NCBI GenBank assembly: GCA_003022005.1
Contig: PXRQ01000081.1
Span: 16,066 to 80,065, forward strand
DNA: 64,000 nt
Direction of reading: 5' to 3'
From: Halobacteriales archaeon QS_5_70_15
GTDB lineage: Archaea > Halobacteriota > Halobacteria > Halobacteriales > Haloarculaceae
The translations under genes were made by a program, and so were the position numbers. The first letter of the stretch is position 1; every line of letters begins with the position of its first letter. Shown one piece after another: positions 44,268 to 54,591 of the stretch. The notes beneath the pieces were generated by a model that saw only the letters and a program-made list of their open reading frames with translations, searched no databases and was not told the DNA's origin.

Positions 44268-45012
44268 CCTCGCGGGTGTCCGCCAGCGCGTCGAGCAGCG
44301 TGGGGGCGTCCTCGTAGACGGCGACGTACTGGGCGCCGACGTCGATCCACCGCCGGGCCATCCCCGGGTCGTCGGCGTAGGTGCCGACGATCTTGCCTGC
44401 CTCGCCCGCCCGCTCGCAGACCTCGTCCATCAGTTCCTCGACGCGCTCGTCCCGGACCTGCCCCGGGATGCCGATCGACTGGGACATGTCGTACGGGCCG
44501 AGGAACAGCACGTCGATACCCTCGACGGCCATGATCTCGTCCAGGTTCTCGACGCCGCGCTCGCCCTCGATGTGGACGATCACCGTGACCTCCTCGTTCT
44601 GGGCGTCGGTGTAGTCGGGGCCGCCCTTGTAGCCCGCCGCGCGAGTGTACGGCGAGAGCCCGCGCTCCCCGAGCGGGCTGAACCGGGCGTGGTCGACGGC
44701 GGTCTCGGCGTCCCCTCTGGTCTCGATCTGGGGTATCTCGACGCCCGCGGCGCCGACGTCGAGCGCGCGCTGGACCTCCCCCTCCGTGTTCTCCCGGACG
44801 CGGACGATCGGCGCGGCGCCGCCCCGCTCGGCGGCCGCGCACATCGCCACCGCCGACTCCGCGGTGAGGGGGCCGTGCTCCTGGTCGATGATGGTGAAGT
44901 CCATCCCCGAGAGGCCGACGACCTCCGAGACCATCGGCGAGTCGAGTATCTGGAACGTCCCGACCGTCGTCTCGCCGTCCTGCAGCCGCTGCCGGAAGGT
45001 GCGTTCCGCCAT
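44248..45012 (-). CDS. HpcH/HpaI family aldolase, 254 aa
   Basis: This intact aldolase-fold protein has IIDQEHGPL (41-49, with His46), Arg71 in IVRVREN, the GERGLSPYTRAAGY segment near 115-128 and FLGPYDMSQSIGIPGQ near 167-182. It would split a 2-keto-3-deoxy or 4-hydroxy-2-oxo acid into pyruvate and an aldehyde, with a divalent metal. Length is normal. It is divergent from the Gfo/Idh gene at 45154. Its 3' end abuts and slightly overlaps the broken MR/MLE gene, which suggests that the junction was formed by a rearrangement. Confidence 0.85.
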   Translation of the reverse strand: MAERTFRQRLQDGETTVGTFQILDSPMVSEVVGLSGMDFTIIDQEHGPLTAESAVAMCAAAERGGAAPIVRVRENTEGEVQRALDVGAAGVEIPQIETRGDAETAVDHARFSPLGERGLSPYTRAAGYKGGPDYTDAQNEEVTVIVHIEGERGVENLDEIMAVEGIDVLFLGPYDMSQSIGIPGQVRDERVEELMDEVCERAGEAGKIVGTYADDPGMARRWIDVGAQYVAVYEDAPTLLDALADTREAIVEGE

Positions 45013-45153
45013 GACCGGTGCTCGGGGAGTCGGGCCTTCAAGCTACTGCCGTCCCCGTCCGGAACGGGGGGTTCGGCGTCGTCGGGCGGTCGGGACGTAT
45101 CCCCGCTCGCGCACCCACACTTATTCCACCGCGCCCGGAACCGGCGCCCGGGC

Positions 45154-46248
45154 ATGACCTACCGCGCGGGTATCATCGGCGCCGGGGGCATCGCGGGACT
45201 GGGCATCCTCGGCCTCCACGACGAGGCGGACATCGGGGAGAAGAAGTTCGAGGAGAGCCACGCCGGCGGCTACCACGCGACCGACGGGATCGACCTCGTG
45301 GCGGTCGCCGACCCCGACGAGGGGAAGCTCGGTACGTTCGGGGACGCCTGGGAACTCCCCGACTCGGGACTGTACGCCGACCACAGCGAGATGCTCCGGG
45401 AGGCCGACCTCGACGTCGTCTCGGTCTGCACGCCGACGTTCCTCCACCACGAGCACGTCCTCGACGCGGCCCGGATCGCCGACCCGGAGGTGATCTGGTG
45501 CGAGAAGCCCATCGCCTCGAGCGTGAGCGACGCCGAGGAGATGCGGTCGGTCTGTGACGAGGAGGGCGTCGAACTCCTCATCAACCACTCGTTCCGGTTC
45601 ACCGACCGGCTCCAGCGGCTCCGGGACCTCGTCGTCGAGGAGGACATCCTCGGGGAGGTGAAGTCGGTGTCGGCGACGTTCCGGCGCGAACTGCTCCGCA
45701 ACTCGACGCACCTGCTGGACACGCTCGTTTACCTGCTCGACGCCCGGGCCGCCACGGTGAGCGGCTACCTCAACGGGGAGAACGACGCCGTCGACGCGCT
45801 GGAGGGCGACCGCAAGGTCGACGACTCGGGGGGCGGAGGGTTCGTCGTCATGGACGACGGGACGTTCGCCACCGTCGACTGCACCGTCGCCCGGCCCATC
45901 TCCTCGATGTCGTTCCAGTTCGTCGGCACGGAGGGGAAGCTCTACCTCAACAACGACGACGGGGAGTGGCGCTACTGGCGGCTCGAGGACGGCACCCACG
46001 TCGAGGAGGACCTCCCGGGGATCGAGGGCGCCTGGCGCTGGGACGTCGACTACCGGGGATCGTTCGCCAACGCCGCCGGCCACCTCCTCGAACTGCTGGA
46101 GGGCCGCGCCGAGAACCACTCGACGGGCGAGGAGGCGACCCGCTCGCTCGAGATCATCGTCGGGTTCTACGTCTCCCACTTCACCGGCGGACAGGTGACG
46201 ATCCCGCTCGACCGGCCGCTCCGGGACGTCACCATCACCTCCTGGTGA
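45154..46248 (+). CDS. Gfo/Idh/MocA family oxidoreductase, 364 aa
   Basis: This NAD(P)-dependent sugar or sugar-acid oxidoreductase has a Rossmann start (GIIGAGGIAGLGILG, 6-20), VSVCTPTFLHHEH near 90-102 and the EKPI motif near 118 carrying the conserved Lys. The C-terminal alpha/beta domain is complete, ending in a TIPLDRPLRDV segment. Members oxidise inositols, glucose, or sugar acids; the substrate is unknown. A cttattcc box precedes the ATG by about 32 bases. It is followed in the same direction by a fumarylacetoacetase-family gene. Confidence 0.86.
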   Translation: MTYRAGIIGAGGIAGLGILGLHDEADIGEKKFEESHAGGYHATDGIDLVAVADPDEGKLGTFGDAWELPDSGLYADHSEMLREADLDVVSVCTPTFLHHEHVLDAARIADPEVIWCEKPIASSVSDAEEMRSVCDEEGVELLINHSFRFTDRLQRLRDLVVEEDILGEVKSVSATFRRELLRNSTHLLDTLVYLLDARAATVSGYLNGENDAVDALEGDRKVDDSGGGGFVVMDDGTFATVDCTVARPISSMSFQFVGTEGKLYLNNDDGEWRYWRLEDGTHVEEDLPGIEGAWRWDVDYRGSFANAAGHLLELLEGRAENHSTGEEATRSLEIIVGFYVSHFTGGQVTIPLDRPLRDVTITSW

Positions 46249-46366
46249 GCTACGTCGATACGAGGTGGGGAACACGGGGGATGCTCCCGGTGACGTCGGT
46301 CCGGCCCGCGGCGTCGAGTCGCGCCGACCCCGGAACCGTTTTACCGTCCCCGCGGGACCCGGAGGT

Positions 46367-47098
46367 ATGCACCGCGTCAGGTTCAGGGACCCGGCAGGGT
46401 CCGTCCGCACCGGCGAGTGGCACGGCGAGGAAGTCAGCTTCGCGGGGCGCACGTACGACGTCGACGAGGTCGACGTCCTCCCGCCCTCGGAGCCGACGAA
46501 GATCCTCTGTATCGGGCTGAACTACGCCGCTCACGCCGCCGAATCGGGCTCGGAGATCCCCGACCGACCGCTCGTCTTCATGAAGGGGCCGAACGCCCTC
46601 GCGGCCCACGGCGACACCGTCCCGTTGCTGGCTGGCAAGGAACGGATCGACTACGAGGCCGAACTTGGCGTCGTCATCGGCGAGCAGTGCCGGCACGTCG
46701 CCGCGGAGGACGCCATGGGCGTCGTCGAGGGGTTCACCTGCATCAACGACGTCTCGAACCGGGACGACCAGCGCGAGGAGCAGAACTGGATCCGCGGGAA
46801 GGCGTTCGACAACGCCGCGCCCGTCGGCCCGGTGCTCGCCACGCCGGACGAGGTCCCACAGGAGGCCTACGTCCGCTCGCGGGTCAACGGCGACCTCCGG
46901 CAGGACTCCACGCGCGAGGACTTCATCTTCACCATCCCGGAACTGATCGAGGAGATCACGACCTACATCACGCTCGAACCGGGCGACCTCATCGCGACGG
47001 GGACGCCGGAGGGGGTCGGCCCGCTATCGCCCGGCGACACGGTCGAGATCGAGGTCGAGGGCGTCGGGACGCTCGTCAACGACGTCGCCGACGAGTAG
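46367..47098 (+). CDS. Fumarylacetoacetate hydrolase family protein, 243 aa
   Basis: The protein is of the FAH family, which includes hydrolases of acylpyruvates, oxaloacetate decarboxylases and 2-keto-3-deoxy-pentonate dehydratases. The metal-binding residues are in DYEAELGVVIG (95-105, Glu97 and Glu99) and CINDVSNRDD (125-134, Asp128). The substrate pocket marker GLNYAAHAAE is at 50-59, and the GTPEGVGPLSPGD segment near 210 is the usual C-terminal signature. In this context a 2-keto-3-deoxy-sugar-acid dehydratase is attractive but unproven. A gttttaccg box and a ggaggt directly before the ATG support the start. Confidence 0.86.
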   Translation: MHRVRFRDPAGSVRTGEWHGEEVSFAGRTYDVDEVDVLPPSEPTKILCIGLNYAAHAAESGSEIPDRPLVFMKGPNALAAHGDTVPLLAGKERIDYEAELGVVIGEQCRHVAAEDAMGVVEGFTCINDVSNRDDQREEQNWIRGKAFDNAAPVGPVLATPDEVPQEAYVRSRVNGDLRQDSTREDFIFTIPELIEEITTYITLEPGDLIATGTPEGVGPLSPGDTVEIEVEGVGTLVNDVADE

Positions 47099-47179
47099 CG
47101 GTTCCGGACGGATCCGCCGGGTTCCGGCTCGACGCCCCGGGGGTTCGTATCCCGGCCGAGAACTCCGGGGCTCTGCAGC

Positions 47180-47330
47180 ATCGACGCCGATGGGACCGTC
47201 GGCGTCCCCGACGGCCCGGCCCCGGACATCGAGTACAGCTGGGACTACATCGAGGCCAACGGCCTCGGCGGCCGCACCGACGAGTGGCGGGTCGCACGCG
47301 AACGACGAGCGACCGTTCGGCTCGAAGTAG
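47180..47330 (+). pseudogene. C-terminal fragment of an MR/MLE gene
   Basis: The plus strand encodes IDADGTVGVPDGPAPDIEYS followed by WDYIEAN, the characteristic end of MR/MLE proteins (compare the GHVGIPEGPGLGVEIDWDFV region of the gene at 22980). There is no upstream catalytic part and no start, and the stop is lost. It lies in the same orientation as the 3'-truncated MR/MLE pseudogene at 43317, with three intact genes between, so both may derive from one gene. The flanking parts of 47099-47402 contain nothing else I can support. Confidence 0.6.
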
Positions 47331-47402
47331 GGGAGCCGGGTATGGGAGATCCCCCGCGCCGGTGGCATACCTTTCTGAGGGTCTTGCACGAGGGGTCCCC
47401 GC

Positions 47403-48253
47403 ATGGAGTACACGACGCTCGGCTCGACCGGCATGACCGTCTCGCGCATCCGTCTCGGCTGCATGTCCTTCGGGAGCGAGGACTGGCGGACTGCGACCGG
47501 GACGCGCAGGTCGTCGCCACCACGGTCCACGGGCGGATGGACGAGGACCCGAACGCGAGCGGGCTCTCGCGGAAGGCCATCGAGCAGGAACTCGCGAACA
47601 GCCTGGACCGCCTGGGGATGGAGACGGTCGACAGCTACCAGACCCACCGCTGGGACGACGAGACGCCCATCGAGGAGACGATACGGGTCCTCGACGACGC
47701 CGTTCGCCGGGAACAGGTCCGCTATCTCGGCGCGTCCTCGATGTGGGCCTACCAGTTCGCCGACGCGCTCCACACCTCCGACCGCCTGGGCCTCGACCGG
47801 TTCGTACGATGCAGAACCACTACGACCTGGTCTACCGCGAGGAGGAGCCCGAGATGCTCCCGCTCTGCGAATGGGAGGGCGTCGGCGTCATCCCCTGGTC
47901 GCCGCTCGGCCGCGGCTACCTCGACCGACCGCACGAGGCGGTCGACGCGACGACTCGGGGAGCCTCGGACTCCGACCAGGAGCGCCTCTACGAGCACCCC
48001 TACCGCGACGGCGGCGGTCCCGAGATCAACGAGCGGGTGGAGGAACCCGCCGCCGAGAAGGGCGTCTCGATGGCCCAGATCGCGCTCGCGTGGCTGCTCC
48101 ACCAGGACGCCGTCGACGCCCCCATTGTTCGGCACCACGAGCATCGACCACCTCGAGGACGCCGTCGAGGCCACCGAGATCGATCTGTCGGGCTCGGACC
48201 GGGAGTACCCGGAGGAGCCCTACGAGCCGGTTCCGGTCTCGGGGCACTCCTGA
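47403..48253 (+). pseudogene. Aldo/keto reductase, multiple frameshifts and an internal deletion
   Basis: This is a second copy of the reductase at 13767, strongly similar at the DNA level in shared parts (for example tcctcgatgtgggcctacca). It begins MEYTTLGSTGMTVSRIRLGC, then loses the block with the catalytic Asp and Tyr (about 28 residues). It continues in another frame with DRDAQVVATTVHGRMDE and the helix absent from the first copy (ELANSLDRLGMETVDSYQ). It slips near 47808, returns near 48130, and ends YEPVPVSGHS. At least three frame changes plus the deletion make it dead. Confidence 0.78.
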
Positions 48254-48273
48254 GCCGGGGGGCGGACCGTCGC

Positions 48274-49329
48274 TCAGAGCCGGTCGCGGAGGTCGGCGGT
48301 GACGGCCTCTGTCCCGCTCTCGCCCCCGAGGTCGGGCGTGCGCGGCGCGCCCGGGTCCGCGAGCTGGGCCGCGACGGCGTCGTGGAGCGCGTCGGCAGCC
48401 GCGGGCTCGCCCAGGTCCTCGAGCATCATCGCCGCCGAGAGCACCGCGGCGAGGGGGTTCGCGACGCCCTGCCCGGCGATGTCGGGCGCGCTCCCGTGGA
48501 CCGGTTCGTACATCGACGGGTACCGCTCGTCGTGGGTGACGTTCGCCGACGGCGCCAGCCCCATGCTCCCGGAGACGATGGCCCCGATGTCGGTGAGGAT
48601 GTCGCCGAACAGGTTGGAGGCGACGACGACGTCGAACTCGTCCGGCCGCCGGATGAGGTCCATGCTCGCCGCGTCGACCAGCAGGCGCTCGACCGTCACG
48701 GCCGGGTACTCCTCGGCGACCCCCTCGACGATGTCGTCCCAGAGCACCATCCCGTAGGCCTGGGCGTTCGATTTCGTCACGTTCGTGAGCTTCCCGTCCC
48801 GTTCGGTCGCGGCCTCGAACGCCGCGCGGACGATGCGCTCGGTCCCGTGGCGGGTGAACACCGCGCTCTGGACCGCGAGCTCGTGCTCGTGGCCGCGGTG
48901 CTCGCGGCCGCCGATGTCGGCGTACTCCCCCTCGGTGTTCTCCCGGTAGACGACGAAGTCGATGTCCCCGCCCTCGTACCCCCGGAGCGGGCTCTCGACG
49001 CCCTCGAACAGTACCGAGGGCCGCTCGCAGACGAACTGGTCGAACGTCTTCCGGATGGGGAGCATCATCCCGCGGAGCGTGACGTGGTCGGGGATGTCGG
49101 GGTGGCCGACGGCCCCGAGGAATATCGCGTCGTGGTCCGCGAGGCGGTCGAGCGCCCCCTCGGGCATCATCGAGCCGTGCTCGATGTAGTGCTCGCTCCC
49201 CCAGCCGTAGGTGGTCGCCTCCACCGAGAACCCGTGGTCGTCGGCGACCCGTTCGACGAGCGGCAGCGTCGCTTCGGTCACCTCGACGCCGATGCCGTCG
49301 CCGGGCAGGTGTGCGATGTCGTAGGTCAC
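48274..49329 (-). CDS. Tartrate/D-malate dehydrogenase-like (isopropylmalate dehydrogenase family), 351 aa
   Basis: This oxidative decarboxylase belongs to the isocitrate/isopropylmalate dehydrogenase family. Its LPIRKTFDQFVCERPS (90-105) and ENTEGEYADIGGREHRG (130-146, with Tyr136) place it nearest tartrate and D-malate dehydrogenases. Lys in VTKSN near 186 and Asp in SNLFGDILTD near 240 complete the site. It would act with NAD and a divalent metal. The GTG start at 49329 is preferred because a gtaaaaag box lies 27 bases upstream; the ATG at 49383 lies before that box. A collapsed relative is at 10223. Confidence 0.84.
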   Translation of the reverse strand: MTYDIAHLPGDGIGVEVTEATLPLVERVADDHGFSVEATTYGWGSEHYIEHGSMMPEGALDRLADHDAIFLGAVGHPDIPDHVTLRGMMLPIRKTFDQFVCERPSVLFEGVESPLRGYEGGDIDFVVYRENTEGEYADIGGREHRGHEHELAVQSAVFTRHGTERIVRAAFEAATERDGKLTNVTKSNAQAYGMVLWDDIVEGVAEEYPAVTVERLLVDAASMDLIRRPDEFDVVVASNLFGDILTDIGAIVSGSMGLAPSANVTHDERYPSMYEPVHGSAPDIAGQGVANPLAAVLSAAMMLEDLGEPAAADALHDAVAAQLADPGAPRTPDLGGESGTEAVTADLRDRL

Positions 49330-49410
49330 ACCCGCACGTGGCGTGAGGGGTGTAAAAAGATGCCCGTACCGGCGGGAAACCATGGCGTGCCAGCGGACCT
49401 CGACTCCGGA

Positions 49411-49470
49411 CGGTCCCGGACGGCGCCGAACGGTCCCGGACGGCGCCGAACGGTCCCGGACCGGCCCGGA
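49411..49470. repeat. 20-bp tandem repeat, two perfect copies and one partial
   Basis: The unit cggtcccggacggcgccgaa occurs at 49411 and 49431, with a diverged third copy from 49451. It lies between the dehydrogenase promoter and a palindromic element, in non-coding DNA. Confidence 0.85.
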
Positions 49471-49507
49471 CGGTTCCCACGTCCCGCCCTCGCGGGGCTC
49501 CCGACTC

Positions 49508-49589
49508 AGACGGTCGTGTGTAGTCTTTTACCGATGATTGCCGACCCCGTCCGGGTTGATCCCCGGTACATCGTTACGCACGACCGTAT
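49508..49589. repeat. Palindromic element, 82 bp, gtcgtgcgt type (copy 3)
   Basis: The arms agacggtcgtgtgta (49508-49522) and tacgcacgaccgtat (49575-49589) pair with few mismatches. Read leftward it closely follows the copy at 32444, including the inner gtaaaagacta. It lies four bases after the stop of the ABC ATPase gene, so like the other copies it marks a gene end. Confidence 0.78.
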
Positions 49590-49593
49590 CAGT

Positions 49594-50775
49594 TCACTGC
49601 CCGACGGCCGTCCCCGACTCCGCCTCCGTTTCGGCTCCGGTCACCTCGGCGCTGCGGCCGACGCCGTGGAGTAGCGCCTCCTCCGACCGCTCGTCGAACA
49701 GGTGGATGGTGGTCTCGTCGAAGGTGACGTCGACCGTCGACCCGATATTCGGCTCGCGCTCGGAGGAGGTCCGCAGCCTGAGCTCCTCGCCGCCGACGTC
49801 GAGGTAGATGAAGTTGTCCGAGCCGACGACCTCCACGACCTCGACGGTGCCGGGGATGGTCTTGCCCTCCTCGGCCGCCTCGGCGATCCCGAGGTCCTCC
49901 GGGCGGATGCCCAGCACCAGGTCGGTCGCGTCGCTCTCCTCGCGCAGTTCCTCGACGAACCGGGCGGAGATGTCGTACGTGAACCCGTCGTGGACCAGCC
50001 GGCCGCCCTCCCCGTCGGTTTCGAGGGCGACGTCGAAGAAGTTCATCGACGGCGAGCCGATGAAGTCGGCCACGAACAGGTTCGCCGGCCGGTAGTAGAC
50101 GTCCTTCGGGCTCCCGACCTGCTGGAGCCGCCCGTCGTTCAGGATGACGATGCGGTCGGCCAGCGTCATCGCCTCCTCCTGGTCGTGGGTGACGTAGATC
50201 GTCGTGATCCCCAGCTCGGTGTGGAGGCGGGCCAGCTCGGTCCGCATGTGCTTGCGGAGCTTGGCGTCCAGGTTCGACAGCGGCTCGTCGAAGAGGAACA
50301 GCTCCGGCTCGCGGACGATGGCCCGCCCGGTCGCGACGCGCTGCTGCTGGCCGCCGGAGAGCGCCCCCGGCTTCTTGTCCAGCAGGTCGCCGATCCCCAT
50401 CATGTCGGTCGCCTCCTCGACGCGTTTCCGGATCTCCTGGTCGGAGAGGTCGGTGGTCAGGCGCAGCCCGTACGCGATGTTCTCCCGGACGGTCTTGTGG
50501 GGGTAGAGCGCGTAGTCCTGGAACACCATCGCGATGTCCCGGTTCTTCGGCGCCTTGTCGTTGATCACCTCGTCACTCAGACGGATCTCGCCGTCCGTGA
50601 CCGACTCCAGCCCGGCGAGCATCCGGAGCGTGGTCGACTTGCCACAGCCCGACGGCCCGACCACTACCACGAACTCGCCGTCCTCTATCTCGAGGTCGAG
50701 CTCCTCGACCGCCACGAGGGGCCCGCCCGAACTCTCGAACACCTTGGTCAGATTGTCGAGTTCGACTCGTGCCAT
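49594..50775 (-). CDS. ABC transporter ATP-binding protein (MalK/UgpC type), 393 aa
   Basis: This is the ATPase of the sugar importer encoded upstream. It has Walker A GPSGCGKST (40-48), Q-loop FQDYALYP near 85, signature LSGGQQQR near 138, Walker B LFLFDEPLSNLD near 158-169 and H-loop THDQEEAM near 196. A C-terminal TOBE-type regulatory domain follows (GIRPEDLGIAE near 290). Length and layout are those of MalK/UgpC-like subunits. A cctatttagtatta patch about 35 bases upstream of ATG 50775 suggests a promoter of its own. It is the last gene of the importer cluster and ends at a palindromic element. Confidence 0.9.
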   Translation of the reverse strand: MARVELDNLTKVFESSGGPLVAVEELDLEIEDGEFVVVVGPSGCGKSTTLRMLAGLESVTDGEIRLSDEVINDKAPKNRDIAMVFQDYALYPHKTVRENIAYGLRLTTDLSDQEIRKRVEEATDMMGIGDLLDKKPGALSGGQQQRVATGRAIVREPELFLFDEPLSNLDAKLRKHMRTELARLHTELGITTIYVTHDQEEAMTLADRIVILNDGRLQQVGSPKDVYYRPANLFVADFIGSPSMNFFDVALETDGEGGRLVHDGFTYDISARFVEELREESDATDLVLGIRPEDLGIAEAAEEGKTIPGTVEVVEVVGSDNFIYLDVGGEELRLRTSSEREPNIGSTVDVTFDETTIHLFDERSEEALLHGVGRSAEVTGAETEAESGTAVGQ

Positions 50776-50887
50776 GGTTTCACTTAACTCCTTCGAGTTC
50801 GAATCCGTCCTATTTAGTATTACTCTTCCCCCGGATCGGGCCCGGTCCGGGGGACCGCATCCCGGGTCGGAACCGCGGTCGTCGGCG

Positions 50888-51739
50888 TCATCCGGCCGGC
50901 CCTCCACCCAGCCCCTCGCCGACGTAGTTCTGGGCGAGCCCGTAGAAGATCACCGGCGGCAGGACGAGGATGACCACCGAGGCCATCAGGAGGTTCCACT
51001 CGCGCAGGGTATCGCTCCCCAGAATGTAGTGGATCGCGACGGTCGCGGTCCGGACCTCCTCGTCGGTGGTGAGGATGAACACCCACAGGAAGTTGTTCCA
51101 CCCCGTGAGGAACGAGAACAGCGCCGCGGCGCCGACCGCGGGAGCGGACAGCGGCAGCACGATGCGGAGGAACGCGCCGAGCTCGTTGTGGCCGTCGAGC
51201 AGCGCGGCCTCCTCGATGTTGGGCGGTATCCCCTGCCTGAAGAAGCCCTGGAGTAGCCAGATGTTCTGCGGCAGGATGAAGATCGAGATGGCGATGATCA
51301 CCCCCGGCAGCGTGTTCACCAGCCCGAGATTGAAGAAGATCTCGTACACCGGGATCGTCAGCACGATCCACGGGAACATGATCGTGAACACCGCCGTGTA
51401 GAACAGGAGCTGTCGCCCCGGGAAGTCCAGTCGAGCGAACGCGTACGCCCCCGGGATCGAGAAGAACAGCGAGAGCACCGTGGCGGCGAGGGCCACGATG
51501 ATGCTGTTCCGGAAGAACAGCGGGAAGCTCGAGCGGCCCCACACGTTGAAGAACGGCTCGAACGTGATCTCGCTCATCGCCCCGAAGAACGGGATGTACG
51601 GGGTGTCCTGGGAGATGGCGGCGAAGTTCGTCAGGATCGACGTGCGGATCATCCACAGGTACGGCAGCAGCGCCCACAGGAAGACGATGGCCAACCCCAC
51701 GTACAGGTACGTTCTCGTTCTGCGGTTTTCGTTGAGCAT
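50888..51739 (-). CDS. Sugar ABC transporter permease (MalG type), 283 aa
   Basis: This inner-membrane permease has six helices and the cytoplasmic EAA loop (EEAALLDGHNELGAFLRIV, near 176-194) that docks on the ATPase. The start TYLYVGLAIVFLWALLPYLW is the usual first helix, and length is typical. Its start lies 4 bases after the stop of the partner permease, so they are translated together. It works with the MalF-type permease, the binding protein and the ATPase to import a sugar or sugar acid. Confidence 0.9.
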   Translation of the reverse strand: MLNENRRTRTYLYVGLAIVFLWALLPYLWMIRTSILTNFAAISQDTPYIPFFGAMSEITFEPFFNVWGRSSFPLFFRNSIIVALAATVLSLFFSIPGAYAFARLDFPGRQLLFYTAVFTIMFPWIVLTIPVYEIFFNLGLVNTLPGVIIAISIFILPQNIWLLQGFFRQGIPPNIEEAALLDGHNELGAFLRIVLPLSAPAVGAAALFSFLTGWNNFLWVFILTTDEEVRTATVAIHYILGSDTLREWNLLMASVVILVLPPVIFYGLAQNYVGEGLGGGPAG

Positions 51740-51743
51740 CGTT

Positions 51744-52694
51744 CTACACGTAGAGGTTCTCTTCCTGCTTGATCGCGGTCACGTAGATGATCGCCGCCGT
51801 CATCGAAAGGACGATCATCGCGACCCCGACGGTGAACGCGCGTCCGAACTGGAGGTTGACGAACGCCACGCGGTACGTGAGGATGCTGAGTAGCATCGTC
51901 CGCGTCCCGGGGCCGCCCGCGGTCAGCTCGAACGGCTGTGCGAACTCGGCGATGTTCCACGCGGTCCGGAGCGCCAGGATGACCACCGTCGGGATGAGCA
52001 GGTGCGGGAGCGTGACGTCGCGGAACCGCCGGAGCCGGCCGGCGCCGTCCATCGCCGCGGCCTCGTACTGGGCCTTCGGCACGGCAGTCAGCGCCGCCGC
52101 ATAGATGATCCCCGCGTACGCGTAGTCGTGCCACGTCTGCGCGACGATCAGCGACACGTACGGCCAGAGGCCCTCGGCCAGGAAGGCCGGCGGGCTGATT
52201 CCGAGGTCGACGAGTACCCGATCGACCAGTCCGAAGTCCCCGTTGAGGAACCAGAACCAGATCACACCACCCGCCAGGGGCGCCGAGAAGTACGGCGAGA
52301 ACAAAAGCGCCGTCAGGAGTGCCTTCGAACGGCCCGCCAGTTCGTTGAGCAGGAGCGCGACGATCAGCCCGACGGTCAGCTGGAGCGCCGTCGTGCCCAG
52401 CACGAACACGATGGTCCACCCCAGGGCGAACCAGAACAGGTCGTTCGAGAGCAGCCACGTGTAGTTCGCGAGCCCGACGAACTCCCCCCCTGTTCCCCCC
52501 AGCCCCGTGTTCGTGAGGGTGACGTACAGCCCCCGCAACATCGGGAAGTAGAACAGCAGGCCGAACATCAGGAACGTCGGGATGATGAACACGTACCCGA
52601 TCCAGTTCTCCCGGAGCTTGTCCATCAGGGTCCGGTCGGTCAACCCGTACCGTTCTCGTATCGCCTCGGCGCTTCGTTGTTGTCCCTGAGCCAC
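51744..52694 (-). CDS. Sugar ABC transporter permease (MalF type), 316 aa
   Basis: This partner permease has six membrane helices (first at WIGYVFIIPTFLMFGLLFYF), the EAA loop EAAAMDGAGRLRRFRDVTLP near 213-232, and a C-terminal helix ending NLYV. I chose GTG 52694: the frame extends to 52790, but the extra residues include an AT-rich stretch (ttttacta, 52736-52745) that serves better as TATA box. The leader would then be about 20 bases. It is followed by the MalG-type gene after 4 bases. The binding-protein gene is 166 bases upstream. Confidence 0.86.
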   Translation of the reverse strand: MAQGQQRSAEAIRERYGLTDRTLMDKLRENWIGYVFIIPTFLMFGLLFYFPMLRGLYVTLTNTGLGGTGGEFVGLANYTWLLSNDLFWFALGWTIVFVLGTTALQLTVGLIVALLLNELAGRSKALLTALLFSPYFSAPLAGGVIWFWFLNGDFGLVDRVLVDLGISPPAFLAEGLWPYVSLIVAQTWHDYAYAGIIYAAALTAVPKAQYEAAAMDGAGRLRRFRDVTLPHLLIPTVVILALRTAWNIAEFAQPFELTAGGPGTRTMLLSILTYRVAFVNLQFGRAFTVGVAMIVLSMTAAIIYVTAIKQEENLYV

Positions 52695-52860
52695 GATAGC
52701 ACACCCTGGAGTACGGTCTGTCTGGGACACCCGATAGTAAAAATGTTGCTCTCCCGACCGTGATCGGCTCGCCGTCGTCGGGTTCAGCACCGACTGGTGG
52801 CGGTCGCAGTCCCGAAGGATCGGGAATCGCGCCCGGACGGACCGGACGCCGATCGATTGT

Positions 52861-54456
<1,596 letters not shown>

Positions 54457-54479
54457 ACGACCTACGGTTGCGGTGAATC

Positions 54480-54513
54480 CTGATAAACTTTATCCTGGAA
54501 CATTATGTGTTCC
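54480..54513 (-). promoter_or_regulatory. Promoter with palindromic operator for the binding-protein gene
   Basis: The TATA-like tttatca (54482-54488) lies about 30 bases before the ATG at 54456, as for a leaderless transcript. Just upstream is a perfect inverted repeat GGAACA-N5-TGTTCC (54497-54513). Its place directly before the TATA/BRE region fits binding by a dimeric regulator that activates or blocks the importer. No regulator gene is visible in the window. Confidence 0.6.
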
Positions 54514-54591
54514 TGATCTTCGGCGGACATTTCCCGTCGACGGTGCGCGGTTTTCTCCACGCGGCGTATGTGCGAAATAGGAGGTGTCAGC

